From JAZKFT01 sp040386335 (GTDB lineage: Bacteria > Bacteroidota > Bacteroidia > Chitinophagales > Chitinophagaceae), in contig JAZKFT010000001.1 in the NCBI GenBank assembly GCA_040386335.1, positions 186,001 through 250,000 of the forward strand: a DNA stretch of 64,000 nucleotides. Direction: 5' to 3'. Shown here piece by piece: positions 25,914-34,363 of this stretch. The notes under the pieces were generated by a model. The model did not search any database. It was given only the letters and a program-made list of their open reading frames with translations, and was not told the origin of the DNA. The translations under genes and the position numbers were made by a program. Numbering within the stretch: the first letter of the stretch is position 1; every line of letters starts with the position of its first letter.

Positions 25914-26654
25914 TTATGATGGTTGGCAGCTGTTGGGAATCTCTGTTTTTTCCGACCAATGTAAATCATTTGGTAAGGTAATTCTGCTAAACTCTATATG
26001 AATAACTCTGCGGGCGACGTGGTTTGTGGTTCTTCCGGATGAATGCAACAGCAATGGCTTCATGAGCATCACGCCGCCTTTCTGCACATTTACGGTTATT
26101 TCGTTTTCACTACTCCAATCAATGGTCTCAGGCCGATAGATTCCTTTTAGATGCGATGATGGAATAATCTTTAAAGCACCATTTTCTTCATTTGTATCAT
26201 CCAAATGGATTCGGATGGTGAAATTATCCTCTAATACAGGTAGGGGAGGCTGAACAGCAAACTGCTGGTGTTTCGTGGTCCAGGATCTGTATCCGTCAAG
26301 TTCCATTTTTTGATCAACCGAGATAGTAAGGTCCTGGTGCCAGGCTACAAACCAATTGGATGCCGGAGGTTTATCGAAATAAATTGATTTTACAACAAAA
26401 AAGCCTTCTTCGAATATTGATAAAATAATGCATTTGAGCTGTTCATTAAAAACGATATTGGCAGCATCTGGTACTTCCTTTAAAAATTGCCTGATGGCAA
26501 ATAGTTCAGTTGATTTACGAAAAGTTTGACCAGAGCTATCAACTTTTGAAATAGTATTGACTAAAGCATCGATTTCTTTTTCAGTAAAAACATTGTTGAT
26601 GACAGTGAAACCTGTAGTGGCAATTTTCTTTTTGGTTTCCGGGTCTATTCTCAT
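25914..26654 (-). CDS. Phytanoyl-CoA dioxygenase (PhyH) family protein
   Basis: 246 aa, Fe(II)/2-oxoglutarate oxygenase fold. The iron ligands His and Asp are in WHQDLTISVD (FVAWHQD), the distal His is in LLLHSSGRT, and an Arg follows in VARRVIHIEF for 2-oxoglutarate. The GALKIIPSSHLKG segment is also typical. The family hydroxylates diverse small molecules; the substrate here is unknown. It is followed by two unrelated-looking small membrane protein genes. Confidence 0.85.
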   Translation of the reverse strand: MRIDPETKKKIATTGFTVINNVFTEKEIDALVNTISKVDSSGQTFRKSTELFAIRQFLKEVPDAANIVFNEQLKCIILSIFEEGFFVVKSIYFDKPPASNWFVAWHQDLTISVDQKMELDGYRSWTTKHQQFAVQPPLPVLEDNFTIRIHLDDTNEENGALKIIPSSHLKGIYRPETIDWSSENEITVNVQKGGVMLMKPLLLHSSGRTTNHVARRVIHIEFSRITLPNDLHWSEKTEIPNSCQPS

Positions 26655-26683
26655 AAAATATTATTCATTATGGCGGGATGTCA

Positions 26684-27172
26684 TTACAACACACTACCAG
26701 CTTGTTTTTGCCTGAACAGAAAGAAAGACAGTATACAGCCAGCACAAAGCCCTGCTAATATGTAATACTCAAAATGTAACTGGTTAAATGAAAAGCGGAC
26801 CTCCACATTATTATTCATCGTATTTAGGTTCTCCGTCAGTTCTTTAAAATTTGATTTAATCATTTGCTGTCTTAAAAGGATAGCAAGTATGACAGAAATT
26901 ATTTCTACAAAAACAGTAGCAAACCTTTTGCTGGTGGCAATAATTGGCGTAAACTTCCAGGTTAAAAATACCAGGATAGGGGCCAATGCGAGTATTGCAG
27001 AAAGAATTAGCTTGCCCCTGAATTGGTCACCGAAATCAGATACCTGATACCGCAATCCTTCAGACGCTGGTATTATTAAGTCATAAAAATTACCTGCAGC
27101 AAAGAGACTGAAAAAGAAAAGGATTACTGAAAGAAGAATTGTTGAGATGATGGTTGCACTTGGTTTCTTCAT
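26684..27172 (-). CDS. Hypothetical integral membrane protein
   Basis: 162 aa with about four hydrophobic segments (ATIISTILLSVILFFFSLFA at the start, LILSAILALAPILVFLTW, FVEIISVILAILL, YYILAGLCAGCILSFFLF). No motif of known function; not recognised. A+T-rich compared with neighbours. Confidence 0.7.
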   Translation of the reverse strand: MKKPSATIISTILLSVILFFFSLFAAGNFYDLIIPASEGLRYQVSDFGDQFRGKLILSAILALAPILVFLTWKFTPIIATSKRFATVFVEIISVILAILLRQQMIKSNFKELTENLNTMNNNVEVRFSFNQLHFEYYILAGLCAGCILSFFLFRQKQAGSVL

Positions 27173-27261
27173 TGATTTTTACGCTATGACTTTAATCTAT
27201 TTTGAAGGGGATGGTTATTTTATTTCACCTTCAAAGGTTTTTAATAAAATAAATGACAATT

Positions 27262-27633
27262 TTATTTCCCCCTCGCCGCTACCATCAGCGCAGCCGCAGC
27301 CATCGCTCCGTCTTTAAGGATCATCGTCAAGTTCATCGCTTTAGATGTTTCATCTGCGGCATTCATTAAACCGGGAACATGGAGGGTTCCAATAATGATG
27401 GCCAACAATAGAAAAAGCAAATAGCCGGCAGCCCTGCTTTGTACATTAATGATGATCGCGATTGCTGCAAGCACCAATGCTGCGCCGGAGATGTAAATCC
27501 ATACAATTGAACTTGGTAAATATTTGGGTACATCTTTAGCCATACTGGCTGCGTTCAAAAAATGATTGACACCAAAAAAACCAACAATTAAGCCATAGAT
27601 AATAGTGCCGATCCGGTTAACAGCGTTATTCAT
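27262..27633 (-). CDS. DoxX-like small membrane protein
   Basis: 123 aa, four transmembrane helices. The first includes GLIVGFFGVNHFLNA, and the last has a basic end (MVAARGK). Topology and the helix pattern resemble the DoxX/DUF4267-like family. An A+T-rich stem (27215-27224 with 27243-27252) just after the stop could end transcription. Function unknown. Confidence 0.72.
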   Translation of the reverse strand: MNNAVNRIGTIIYGLIVGFFGVNHFLNAASMAKDVPKYLPSSIVWIYISGAALVLAAIAIIINVQSRAAGYLLFLLLAIIIGTLHVPGLMNAADETSKAMNLTMILKDGAMAAAALMVAARGK

Positions 27634-27829
27634 ACTTCTGGTTGATTAGAGTTCGTAAGGTAAACCGCTTTTACGGATTGTGCAACAGAGATAACAGGTA
27701 GCCGGGATGGTTACTGTCAATTGTTCCCGCAATTATCACTGGTTGTATGCGCAATACTCATTTATACGTTACCGCGTTTGCATTTGACAAAGGCACATAC
27801 TATCTTACTATTTCCAAAACACTATTGTC

Positions 27830-29722
27830 ATGAAAAAAATCTTTCCTCTTGTCATTCTGCTATTAAATTTTAGTATGCTCAAATCTCAAAGTACGGTTAC
27901 AGAACCGGTGGGCATGTGGGTTAATTCAAATGGGGCCGTAGGTATCGGCACTCCCACGCCCGGGGGCCGTTTACAGATAAACCATGTCTCAGGTACTGGT
28001 AATCCATCCTTGTTCATATTGGATTCGCTACTCGGCACCGGCAATGTTTTTACCATCGGCCGCGAAGGCGTTCCCGACAATATTAGGTTTTTAGCTAAAC
28101 CGGCAAGCAATAGAACAAATGCATTTATGGGTTTTGCAATTAAAGATGATTCCATTTTTTGGTTAAAGGGAAATGGTCGTTTGGGGCTGGGTACCACCAA
28201 CCCGGGTGCCCGGTTGCAGATCAATGGAACCAGTAGTGATGCCAACCCCACGTTGATGATGCTGGATTCGCTTGCTGGAAATGGCAACTTGATTCAATTC
28301 AGAAGGCAGGGGGTATCTAACTTTTTTTCGATAACGACAGACATGACTGACCAAAATCAGAATGCGGGAATGAATTTTGGCTTTTATGCTGATGCCACGG
28401 GTGCGTGGCCATTGCTGAGTATTAAAGGCGATGGCAAACTGGGTGTTGGTACTAAAACGCCGGTCGGGCGGGTACAAATTAACCATCGTAGTAATGGTGC
28501 CACGCCCTCGCTCATGCTGCTCGATTCCTCAAACATTTTTGCCAGCACAGTAAAGTTTGCCAATATCGGGGTAAATGGTTTCAGCGAAGTATCGGGCCTC
28601 GGTTCTGAACTGATGCTTGGCCGCAACGGTACCGGCACCATGTGGCTGAAAGCTAACGGAGCAGTTGGTGTCGGAACGTCTTCTCCCCAGGCTCGCTTAC
28701 AAATCAATCATCGCAGCAATGGCCTGATGCCTTCCATCATGATGCTGGATTCGTCAAATGCCTTTGCCAGTTCCATCAGGTTTGTGAATATGGGCGTAAA
28801 CGGTTTTAGCGAAGTATCGGGGCTGGGATCCGAAATGGTGCTAAGCCGAAATGGCCAGGGTACCATGTGGCTCAAACCGAATGGTGCGGTTGGAATTGGC
28901 ACGCCCAATCCCACTGGCAGAATGCAAATTAATCACAGTTCCGGCAACGGCAGCCCGGCCATTTTTGTGCTCGACTCCTTAAATGGAAACGGCAACATAT
29001 TATCTGTAGCGAAAGAAGGTGTCGCCAATAACCTAAGGATCGTAGCAGTTCCCGCACCGAATAGTGCCAATTCTTATATTGGGTTTATTTCGCAGCTTGA
29101 TTCTGTGATGTGGATACGTGGCAATGGGCGGATCGGGATCAATAACCCAAACCCTGCCAACACCCTCGACATTGTAGGCGATGTAAATGTAGTGGGCAGT
29201 TTAAAAATGGGAAACACCGGTGGCCTCGCCGGGCAGGTGCTTGCCAGCAATGGAAACAATCCTTCGGTCTGGAAATACCTCGATTCATCATTTGGCTTCA
29301 ATGTCTACAATTCGGGCTATACCCTTATCAGCAGCGGACAAGAAGTGACCCTGATAGCCGGATCAGAACGGTTTGATGACGGCGATAAGTACAATCCTAC
29401 TGTGAGTACCTACTTTACAAGCGTTCAATGGCCTTATGAGTTTACCGCCAGGGTAGCGCTCAATTTCGACATTCCAAACGACGTATCATTTAATTGCCGG
29501 CTAGTGTTGGAATTACTAAGTGCTGATGGCATAACAGTACTGAGGCGTGCCGAACAAAATCAATTCGTTCCCTCCAGTTATCCTTCAGGCACATTTACTT
29601 TTTCAGTGAATACCAGGCAGAAAATGCTGGCGAACCAAAGAGTTAGGGTGAGGTTTTACCATGATAGGGGTTTCCCGGTTAGTGCAAGACTGGAAGAGTT
29701 TAGCGGGATGGCGTCGAGGTAG
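27830..29722 (+). CDS. Exported repeat protein with C1q-like C-terminal domain
   Basis: 630 aa with a signal peptide (KIFPLVILLLNFSMLKSQS). It contains five to six repeats of about 85-90 residues, each opening with a GAVGIGTPTPGGRLQINH-like segment and a MLDS/ILDS strand. A NPANTLDIVGDVNVVGSL stalk then leads to a C-terminal domain (about 490-630) whose FNVYNSG...FDDGDKYNP..YFTS..YEFTARVALNF pattern resembles the C1q/TNF trimeric jelly roll. It has tail-fibre-like architecture: repeated stalk plus trimeric head. It is monocistronic and convergent with lutB. Adhesin or surface fibre is an inference. Confidence 0.82.
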   Translation: MKKIFPLVILLLNFSMLKSQSTVTEPVGMWVNSNGAVGIGTPTPGGRLQINHVSGTGNPSLFILDSLLGTGNVFTIGREGVPDNIRFLAKPASNRTNAFMGFAIKDDSIFWLKGNGRLGLGTTNPGARLQINGTSSDANPTLMMLDSLAGNGNLIQFRRQGVSNFFSITTDMTDQNQNAGMNFGFYADATGAWPLLSIKGDGKLGVGTKTPVGRVQINHRSNGATPSLMLLDSSNIFASTVKFANIGVNGFSEVSGLGSELMLGRNGTGTMWLKANGAVGVGTSSPQARLQINHRSNGLMPSIMMLDSSNAFASSIRFVNMGVNGFSEVSGLGSEMVLSRNGQGTMWLKPNGAVGIGTPNPTGRMQINHSSGNGSPAIFVLDSLNGNGNILSVAKEGVANNLRIVAVPAPNSANSYIGFISQLDSVMWIRGNGRIGINNPNPANTLDIVGDVNVVGSLKMGNTGGLAGQVLASNGNNPSVWKYLDSSFGFNVYNSGYTLISSGQEVTLIAGSERFDDGDKYNPTVSTYFTSVQWPYEFTARVALNFDIPNDVSFNCRLVLELLSADGITVLRRAEQNQFVPSSYPSGTFTFSVNTRQKMLANQRVRVRFYHDRGFPVSARLEEFSGMASR

Positions 29723-29732
29723 CGCGAAAGGA

Positions 29733-31103
29733 CTATTTATGCTGCTCCTTCCACATTTCATTAAAAGTCTTCTGGCTGAAATCAAGATTTCCATGATGCG
29801 TGGTCCAGCCCTTGAAGACCTTGTTCACCACCCAGTTTTTCATTTTGCCACTGCCCATATTCATCATGCCGCGGTGAAGGCTGGCTTGCTTCCAGGCTTT
29901 CCAGGCAAGACGTTCGCCCAGCGTGCTTTCTCCTTCTGTTACTGCCACATGGCGGTTGTGCAACAACAGTTCGTGGAGGTTTATTTTCATGGGACACACT
30001 TCGGTACAATTGCCGCAAAGCGACGAAGCGTAACTGAGATGCTTGTATTCAGCCACGCCGCTGAGGTAAGGGGTGATCACCTTGCCGATAGGACCGCTGT
30101 AAGTGGTTTCGTAACTGTGTCCGCCGATATTTTTGTACACCGGGCAGGCATTCAGGCAGGCTCCGCAACGGATGCAATACAGCGCTTCCCTTGCTACCGG
30201 GTCTGCCAAAAGGTTGGTGCGGCCATTGTCCAAAAGTATCACGTGCATTTGCTCCGGTCCATCGGTTTCGCCGGGCTGTCTTGGTCCACTAATGATGGAA
30301 TTATAAACGGTCACTTTTTGTCCTGTTCCATAGGTGGCCAGCAGTGGCCAGAAAAGCCCGAGGTCTGTAATAGAAGGAATTACTTTTTCAATGCCAACGA
30401 CCACAATATGCACTTTTGGAAAAGCGCAGCTTAACCGCGCATTTCCTTCGTTTTCGGTAACTGCAATGCTGCCGGTATCGGCTATGATAAAGTTGGCGCC
30501 TGTTACACCCACTTCTGCCTCTACATATTTATGACGGAGGATATGCCTGGCCACCTGCGTTAGTTGTTCAGGGCTCAGGTTAGGTTCGGTACCGAGTTTT
30601 TCTGCAAACAATTTGGCCACATCTTCCTTGCTTTTGTGCATGGCCGGGGTTACAATATGGTAGGGCGGTTCGCCATCCAGTTGCTGTATGTATTCGCCTA
30701 GATCGGTTTCTACACTTTCAATATTATTTTGCTCCAGGAAATGGTTGAGGTGAATTTCCTCGGTCACCATACTCTTGCTTTTTACCAGCGTTTTGCAATC
30801 TACGCTTTGGCAAATGCGAAGTATCTCATCAAGGGCTTGTTGCGTGGTTTCGGCCCAGATCACTTTGGCCCCACGTTTGGTGATATTACTTTCAAAGTCC
30901 AAAAGACTCTTGTCCAGGTTTTCGATAGCCCTCCACTTGAGGTCTTTGGCACGTTCCCTGGCAGTAGGCAGCTCCGTAAATTGCTGCTTGCCCAATGGCA
31001 CGGTAGCATTGTACTTGCCGATATTAAAATTGATCTTCCGCCTGTGTTCCAGGTCGGAGGCTTTAATGGTGCTTTTAGCGAGAAAGGAGGATGCGGTGGA
31101 CAT
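29733..31103 (-). CDS. lutB: LutB/LldF-type iron-sulfur protein
   Basis: 456 aa, the LutB family subunit of the LutABC lactate oxidation complex. Four cysteines are in CIRCGACLNACP (C310, C313, C316, C320) and three more in CGNCTEVCP (C363, C366, C370), as expected for two Fe-S clusters. The N-terminal LUD domain includes GANFIIADTGSIAVTENEGN. LutA and LutC are not adjacent, which is unusual; they may lie elsewhere. A small membrane protein gene follows upstream-wise at 31232-31423. Confidence 0.9.
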   Translation of the reverse strand: MSTASSFLAKSTIKASDLEHRRKINFNIGKYNATVPLGKQQFTELPTARERAKDLKWRAIENLDKSLLDFESNITKRGAKVIWAETTQQALDEILRICQSVDCKTLVKSKSMVTEEIHLNHFLEQNNIESVETDLGEYIQQLDGEPPYHIVTPAMHKSKEDVAKLFAEKLGTEPNLSPEQLTQVARHILRHKYVEAEVGVTGANFIIADTGSIAVTENEGNARLSCAFPKVHIVVVGIEKVIPSITDLGLFWPLLATYGTGQKVTVYNSIISGPRQPGETDGPEQMHVILLDNGRTNLLADPVAREALYCIRCGACLNACPVYKNIGGHSYETTYSGPIGKVITPYLSGVAEYKHLSYASSLCGNCTEVCPMKINLHELLLHNRHVAVTEGESTLGERLAWKAWKQASLHRGMMNMGSGKMKNWVVNKVFKGWTTHHGNLDFSQKTFNEMWKEQHK

Positions 31104-31231
31104 AAATCTTAAGGTTTATGGTATAAGGCATAAGGTGTAGGGTGCCATTATTATTAAACAGGAGCATTTTGCGGCCGGTAATGTCAACATGGGACTAAAC
31201 CTTTAACCTTCTACCCTAAACCTTCCACCTT
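31104..31231. repeat. Inverted arrays of degenerate AAGGTTTA-like words
   Basis: The left part (about 31107-31140) reads as repeated AAGGT/TTATGG-like words and the right part (about 31198-31235) as their complement. AAGGTTTATGGTATAAGG matches the reverse complement of the right arm with few mismatches. It lies between lutB and a small membrane gene. Confidence 0.55.
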
Positions 31232-31423
31232 TTAATGTGAGTTCTGTCCTTCGCCTTCACGAAGAATGGCACCGCCGGCCAGGATGGAGCAAATGGTAAA
31301 AAGAATCGTGCCGAATAATCCCAGCCAGAATTTCCAGGCTGGCCCCACGCCAATACTGCTGATCAAAGCCATTATAGAAAACAGGTTTAACAAAACCAAC
31401 GGGATAAATACTGGGAAACGCAT
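31232..31423 (-). CDS. Small membrane protein
   Basis: 63 aa with two hydrophobic helices (FIPLVLLNLFSIMALISSI and FWLGLFGTILFTICSILAGG) and a short charged tail. It lies 128 bp upstream of lutB on the same strand. Unrecognised; may be a real small inner-membrane protein. Confidence 0.5.
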   Translation of the reverse strand: MRFPVFIPLVLLNLFSIMALISSIGVGPAWKFWLGLFGTILFTICSILAGGAILREGEGQNSH

Positions 31424-31514
31424 AGGGATAGTTTTATTGATTTTACGATAGGCTGTAAAAGTAAGGCAGTTGGGTAAAAACGGGTAACCTAAAATTCAGA
31501 AAAAGGAAATGTAT

Positions 31515-32107
31515 TTAAGCAGGTGAAGCATCAAAGCCAATACCATCGTAAATGGTTGATACTGGAAGTTCAAAACCCAGCCTGTCGAACAGGATCACTT
31601 CATCCTGGGTTTCATAAGTCTGGTATTTCCATACTTGACTGTTGTCGATCCTGGAATACATCTGGACTTTTACTTCTTTTTGCGAAACCAATACATAGTA
31701 ATTGAGGCTTTCGATTTTCTTATAATAGTTCAGCTTTAGCTGTGCGTCGTATAATGCGGTTGACTCAGACAACACTTCAAAAATGATAGACGGATATTTT
31801 TTAAACAATTCATTATCCTTATCCTTCTCATCACAACTCAGGAAGATGTCCGGTAAACATAGAAGTTTTCAGATACCAGCTCCAATCTAACGCCCTCAAT
31901 ACTTACAAAAAAGCCTTTGAGTTTAAATGCATTGACCAGGGGGACGTTGATATTCTGACAAATTTGATGATGCCGCACGGTAGCGCCAGCCATTGCATAC
32001 AATTCCCCGTGATAAAAATCATGGCGTTCTACGCTGTTTTCCTCCATCGACATGTATTCTGCAAAAGAATACTCCCTCGTTTCTTTCGGTATTGCCGGAT
32101 AGCTCAT
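31515..32107 (-). pseudogene. Frameshifted Uma2-family (PD-(D/E)XK-like) gene
   Basis: Two abutting frames together give a full-length Uma2 protein. The N-terminal part (to about 31848) has YSFAEYMSMEE, RHDFYHGELYAMAG and the end NFYVY. The C-terminal part (31515-31808) has SIIFEVLSESTALYDA and KLNYYKKIESLNYYVLVSQ. Between them, reading TAC CGG in place of TAC CCG GAC shifts the frame; adding one C restores YPDIFLSCDEKD. One base is therefore missing near 31851 in this sequence. Uma2 proteins are nuclease-fold proteins of unclear role, common in Bacteroidota and cyanobacteria. This is a true pseudogene or a sequencing indel. Confidence 0.82.
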
Positions 32108-32192
32108 CGCTAAAAATTGACAGATAAAATTACATGAAAACGAAACTGCATTAGAAACTCCATTTTTAAAAAAAATGGAGTTCCTGGCTCAG

Positions 32193-32378
32193 TCAGGTTT
32201 TAATCCTTTTTAAATCTCCTTCAATACTTCGCAGTTTGGCTTCGCAATATTGTATCAAGTCATTGGCTTGCTTTACCTTTTCGGCCAGCTGATCTAATTG
32301 AATTGAGTCGTCTTCTATTTGTTCCACGATCGCTTCCAGGGCTGCGAAAGCTTCTGTGTAGGAGAGATTAGTTGTCAT
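32193..32378 (-). CDS. xseB: Exodeoxyribonuclease VII small subunit
   Basis: 61-aa XseB with the family's YTEAFAALEAIVEQIED start and the KVKQANDLIQYCEAKLRSIE helix. It pairs with XseA to degrade single-stranded DNA. It overlaps the 3' end of xseA by 11 bases (translational coupling), the usual order. Confidence 0.95.
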   Translation of the reverse strand: MTTNLSYTEAFAALEAIVEQIEDDSIQLDQLAEKVKQANDLIQYCEAKLRSIEGDLKRIKT

Positions 32379-33510
32379 GCAGTTCTTTTTTGGTTACCGT
32401 ACTGAAGATATCCCCATCGGCAAATTGCGTTTTTATTTCGGCTCCCGTGACGAGAGATTTAGCACTGGTGACAATGGTGTCATCGATCATAACCATAGTG
32501 AAACCCTTTCTTAGAATAGCTTCGGGGCTGCTGGCTTTTACCAATCGCTTCATCGCATCAAGACGGTGGTTGGCCCGCTCCAGCACCTGGCTGGTTTTCT
32601 TTTGCAACCAATCTTTGATGCCGATGATCCGGTTTTCAAACTGGAAATTATTTTCAATGATCACCGCAGCCACCTTGGTGGGCGTTTTATGTTCCCGGGC
32701 CATCATATCGGCAATACTGGTATTGCGGTCGTGGCCAATGCCGGTGAGGATAGGGATGGGAAATCCGGCGATCATTTTCGCCAACTCGTAGTCCTCGAAG
32801 GGCTTAAAATCTGTTTGTGATCCGCCACCGCGAACGATAGCGATCACATCAAAACTCTCATTCTGCTGTTCTATCAGCTCCAGCTGGCCCATGATCAATT
32901 CGTGGGCATTATCACCCTGTATCTGCGTAAGAAACTGGGTGATATAAAAAGAGAAACCGTGCCTGTTGGTTTCCAGCTCCTGTAAAAAGTCCCGCTGCCC
33001 GTCGGAGTTGGGTGCAGTGACAAGGGCTATTTTCTGCACTACCATTGGTATCGGAAGCCGATTGTTATAGGTATGATACACGCCATCCACCAGCGTGACC
33101 GATTGTACGTTTTCCTTCACCAGCCGCTCCAGTGTTTTTTGCCGTTCCAATTCTATCGTTCCCAATGTATATGCTACGTCTATTTGAAGCACATCAAGAT
33201 TGAGGCCGTATTGCGGATGAAACCTTACCCTTACAAGACAAGTAATGCTAATGCCATCAGCAAATGTTTGGCGTGTATGTTTTTCAAAATGTTCAATCTG
33301 GGAATAGCTGTTTGCCCAAAATACTGCTCTTATTTCGGCAATGGTATTACGGCCTTCCCTTTCTATCATTTTCAGGTAGCAGCGGCGGTTGGTGGTATAT
33401 TTTTTTACGTCACTTATCTCGGCTTCTATCCAGAATGTTTCACCTGCAAAGCGTTCTTCGAAGGTGAGTTGTATTTCGGCGGTGAGCTCGGAAAGCTTAA
33501 TGGCTTGCAT
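32368..33510 (-). CDS. xseA: Exodeoxyribonuclease VII large subunit
   Basis: 380 aa. The N-terminal OB-fold (FWIEAEISDVKKYTTNRRCYLKM) binds DNA, and the catalytic domain has DVIAIVRGGGSQTDFKPFEDYEL and TGIGHDRNTSIADMMA. With XseB it cleaves single-stranded DNA in both directions, in repair. It is slightly shorter than E. coli XseA (456 aa), mainly in the C-terminal helical region. It is followed by xseB with an 11-base overlap. Confidence 0.95.
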   Translation of the reverse strand: MQAIKLSELTAEIQLTFEERFAGETFWIEAEISDVKKYTTNRRCYLKMIEREGRNTIAEIRAVFWANSYSQIEHFEKHTRQTFADGISITCLVRVRFHPQYGLNLDVLQIDVAYTLGTIELERQKTLERLVKENVQSVTLVDGVYHTYNNRLPIPMVVQKIALVTAPNSDGQRDFLQELETNRHGFSFYITQFLTQIQGDNAHELIMGQLELIEQQNESFDVIAIVRGGGSQTDFKPFEDYELAKMIAGFPIPILTGIGHDRNTSIADMMAREHKTPTKVAAVIIENNFQFENRIIGIKDWLQKKTSQVLERANHRLDAMKRLVKASSPEAILRKGFTMVMIDDTIVTSAKSLVTGAEIKTQFADGDIFSTVTKKELHDN

Positions 33511-33528
33511 AATGATAATTTAAGCTGG

Positions 33529-33677
33529 CGTCATAGCGAAGCCGGGTCCCCGTTTTGCGGGGCGGGCCTTGCCGGCTGTGGCAATCCCCAGGATTTTGTA
33601 AAGTTGGGGTGTCGCTAAAGATACACTCCACAACTAATTGACGGGGATTGCCATGGGCAAGAACCATCGAAATGACG
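33529..33677. repeat. REP-like inverted repeat element
   Basis: Outer arms run CGTCATAGCGAAG... (33529 onward to GCAATCCCC ending 33589) and GGGGATTGCC... ATGACG (33643-33677). The right arm reversed begins CGTCATTTCGATGG and ends GGCAATCCCC, matching the left arm. A smaller hairpin (CCCCGTTTTGCGGGG) sits inside the left arm. It resembles CGTCATTGCGA / GCAATCCCC-type palindromic repeats of Bacteroidota. It lies between xseA and the carbonic anhydrase. Confidence 0.72.
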
Positions 33678-33725
33678 GTCTAAATTTTGTGTCACCTATG
33701 ATATCCGCGACATCTTTTTTTTCTT

Positions 33726-34352
33726 TTAATACAAATTGTATATGTCAATAATGTTTTTAAGAATTTCCGGAAAATCTATTTTCAGGTCAGTCAGTTTGCC
33801 GGTGCGGATGTCGAATACCCATCCGTGTACTGTTATGCCGCGATCGTGGTAGGCTTGCTGAACAGCAGCTGTTTTTATCAGGTTCACGCATTGTTCCTGT
33901 ACGTTCAGTTCCACCAGCCGGTCGTACCTGGCATCAATATCTGTAATGGCATTTAGTTCCTCCCTGTGCAGGCGGTACACATCCCGGATGTTGCGCAGCC
34001 ATGGGTTCAGGATGCCCATATCTTCAGCCTGCATGGCGGCTTTTACACCACCACAATTGTAGTGGCCACATACTACTACATGGTTTACTTTAAGATGTCG
34101 CACAGCGTAGTTGATGACACTCATTACGCTGAGGTCCACATTATTTACGAGGTTGGCGATGTTTCGGTGCACGAACACTTCGCCGGGCATTACGCCCATC
34201 AGGTCTTCGGCAGTAACGCGGCTGTCGCTGCAGCCAATGTAAAGCAGCTCAGGGTTCTGGCCCTTGGCCAGGTCGGTGAAATAACTTTCGTTGATAGCCA
34301 GCTTTTCGGCTATCCACTTTTCATTGTTGGTAAATACGTTTAGTATGTTCAT
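33726..34352 (-). CDS. can: Beta-class carbonic anhydrase
   Basis: 208 aa. Reversible hydration of CO2 to bicarbonate. The zinc ligands are C41 (in GCSDSRV), H97 and C100 (in CGHYNCGG), and the D43/R45 dyad is present. Length and pattern match E. coli Can. It starts 12 bp downstream of the bestrophin gene's stop and is therefore probably in one unit with it, which is of interest because bestrophins conduct bicarbonate (inference). Confidence 0.95.
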   Translation of the reverse strand: MNILNVFTNNEKWIAEKLAINESYFTDLAKGQNPELLYIGCSDSRVTAEDLMGVMPGEVFVHRNIANLVNNVDLSVMSVINYAVRHLKVNHVVVCGHYNCGGVKAAMQAEDMGILNPWLRNIRDVYRLHREELNAITDIDARYDRLVELNVQEQCVNLIKTAAVQQAYHDRGITVHGWVFDIRTGKLTDLKIDFPEILKNIIDIYNLY

Positions 34353-34363
34353 AAATAGGATTT

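Noticed and set aside
29661..30434. 257-codon plus-strand open frame over lutB
   Set aside because: Antisense shadow of lutB, starting within the upstream gene end; no recognisable protein.
33073..33618. Long plus-strand open frame over xseA
   Set aside because: It lies antisense to the clear xseA gene and runs into the REP-like repeat; no protein-like features.
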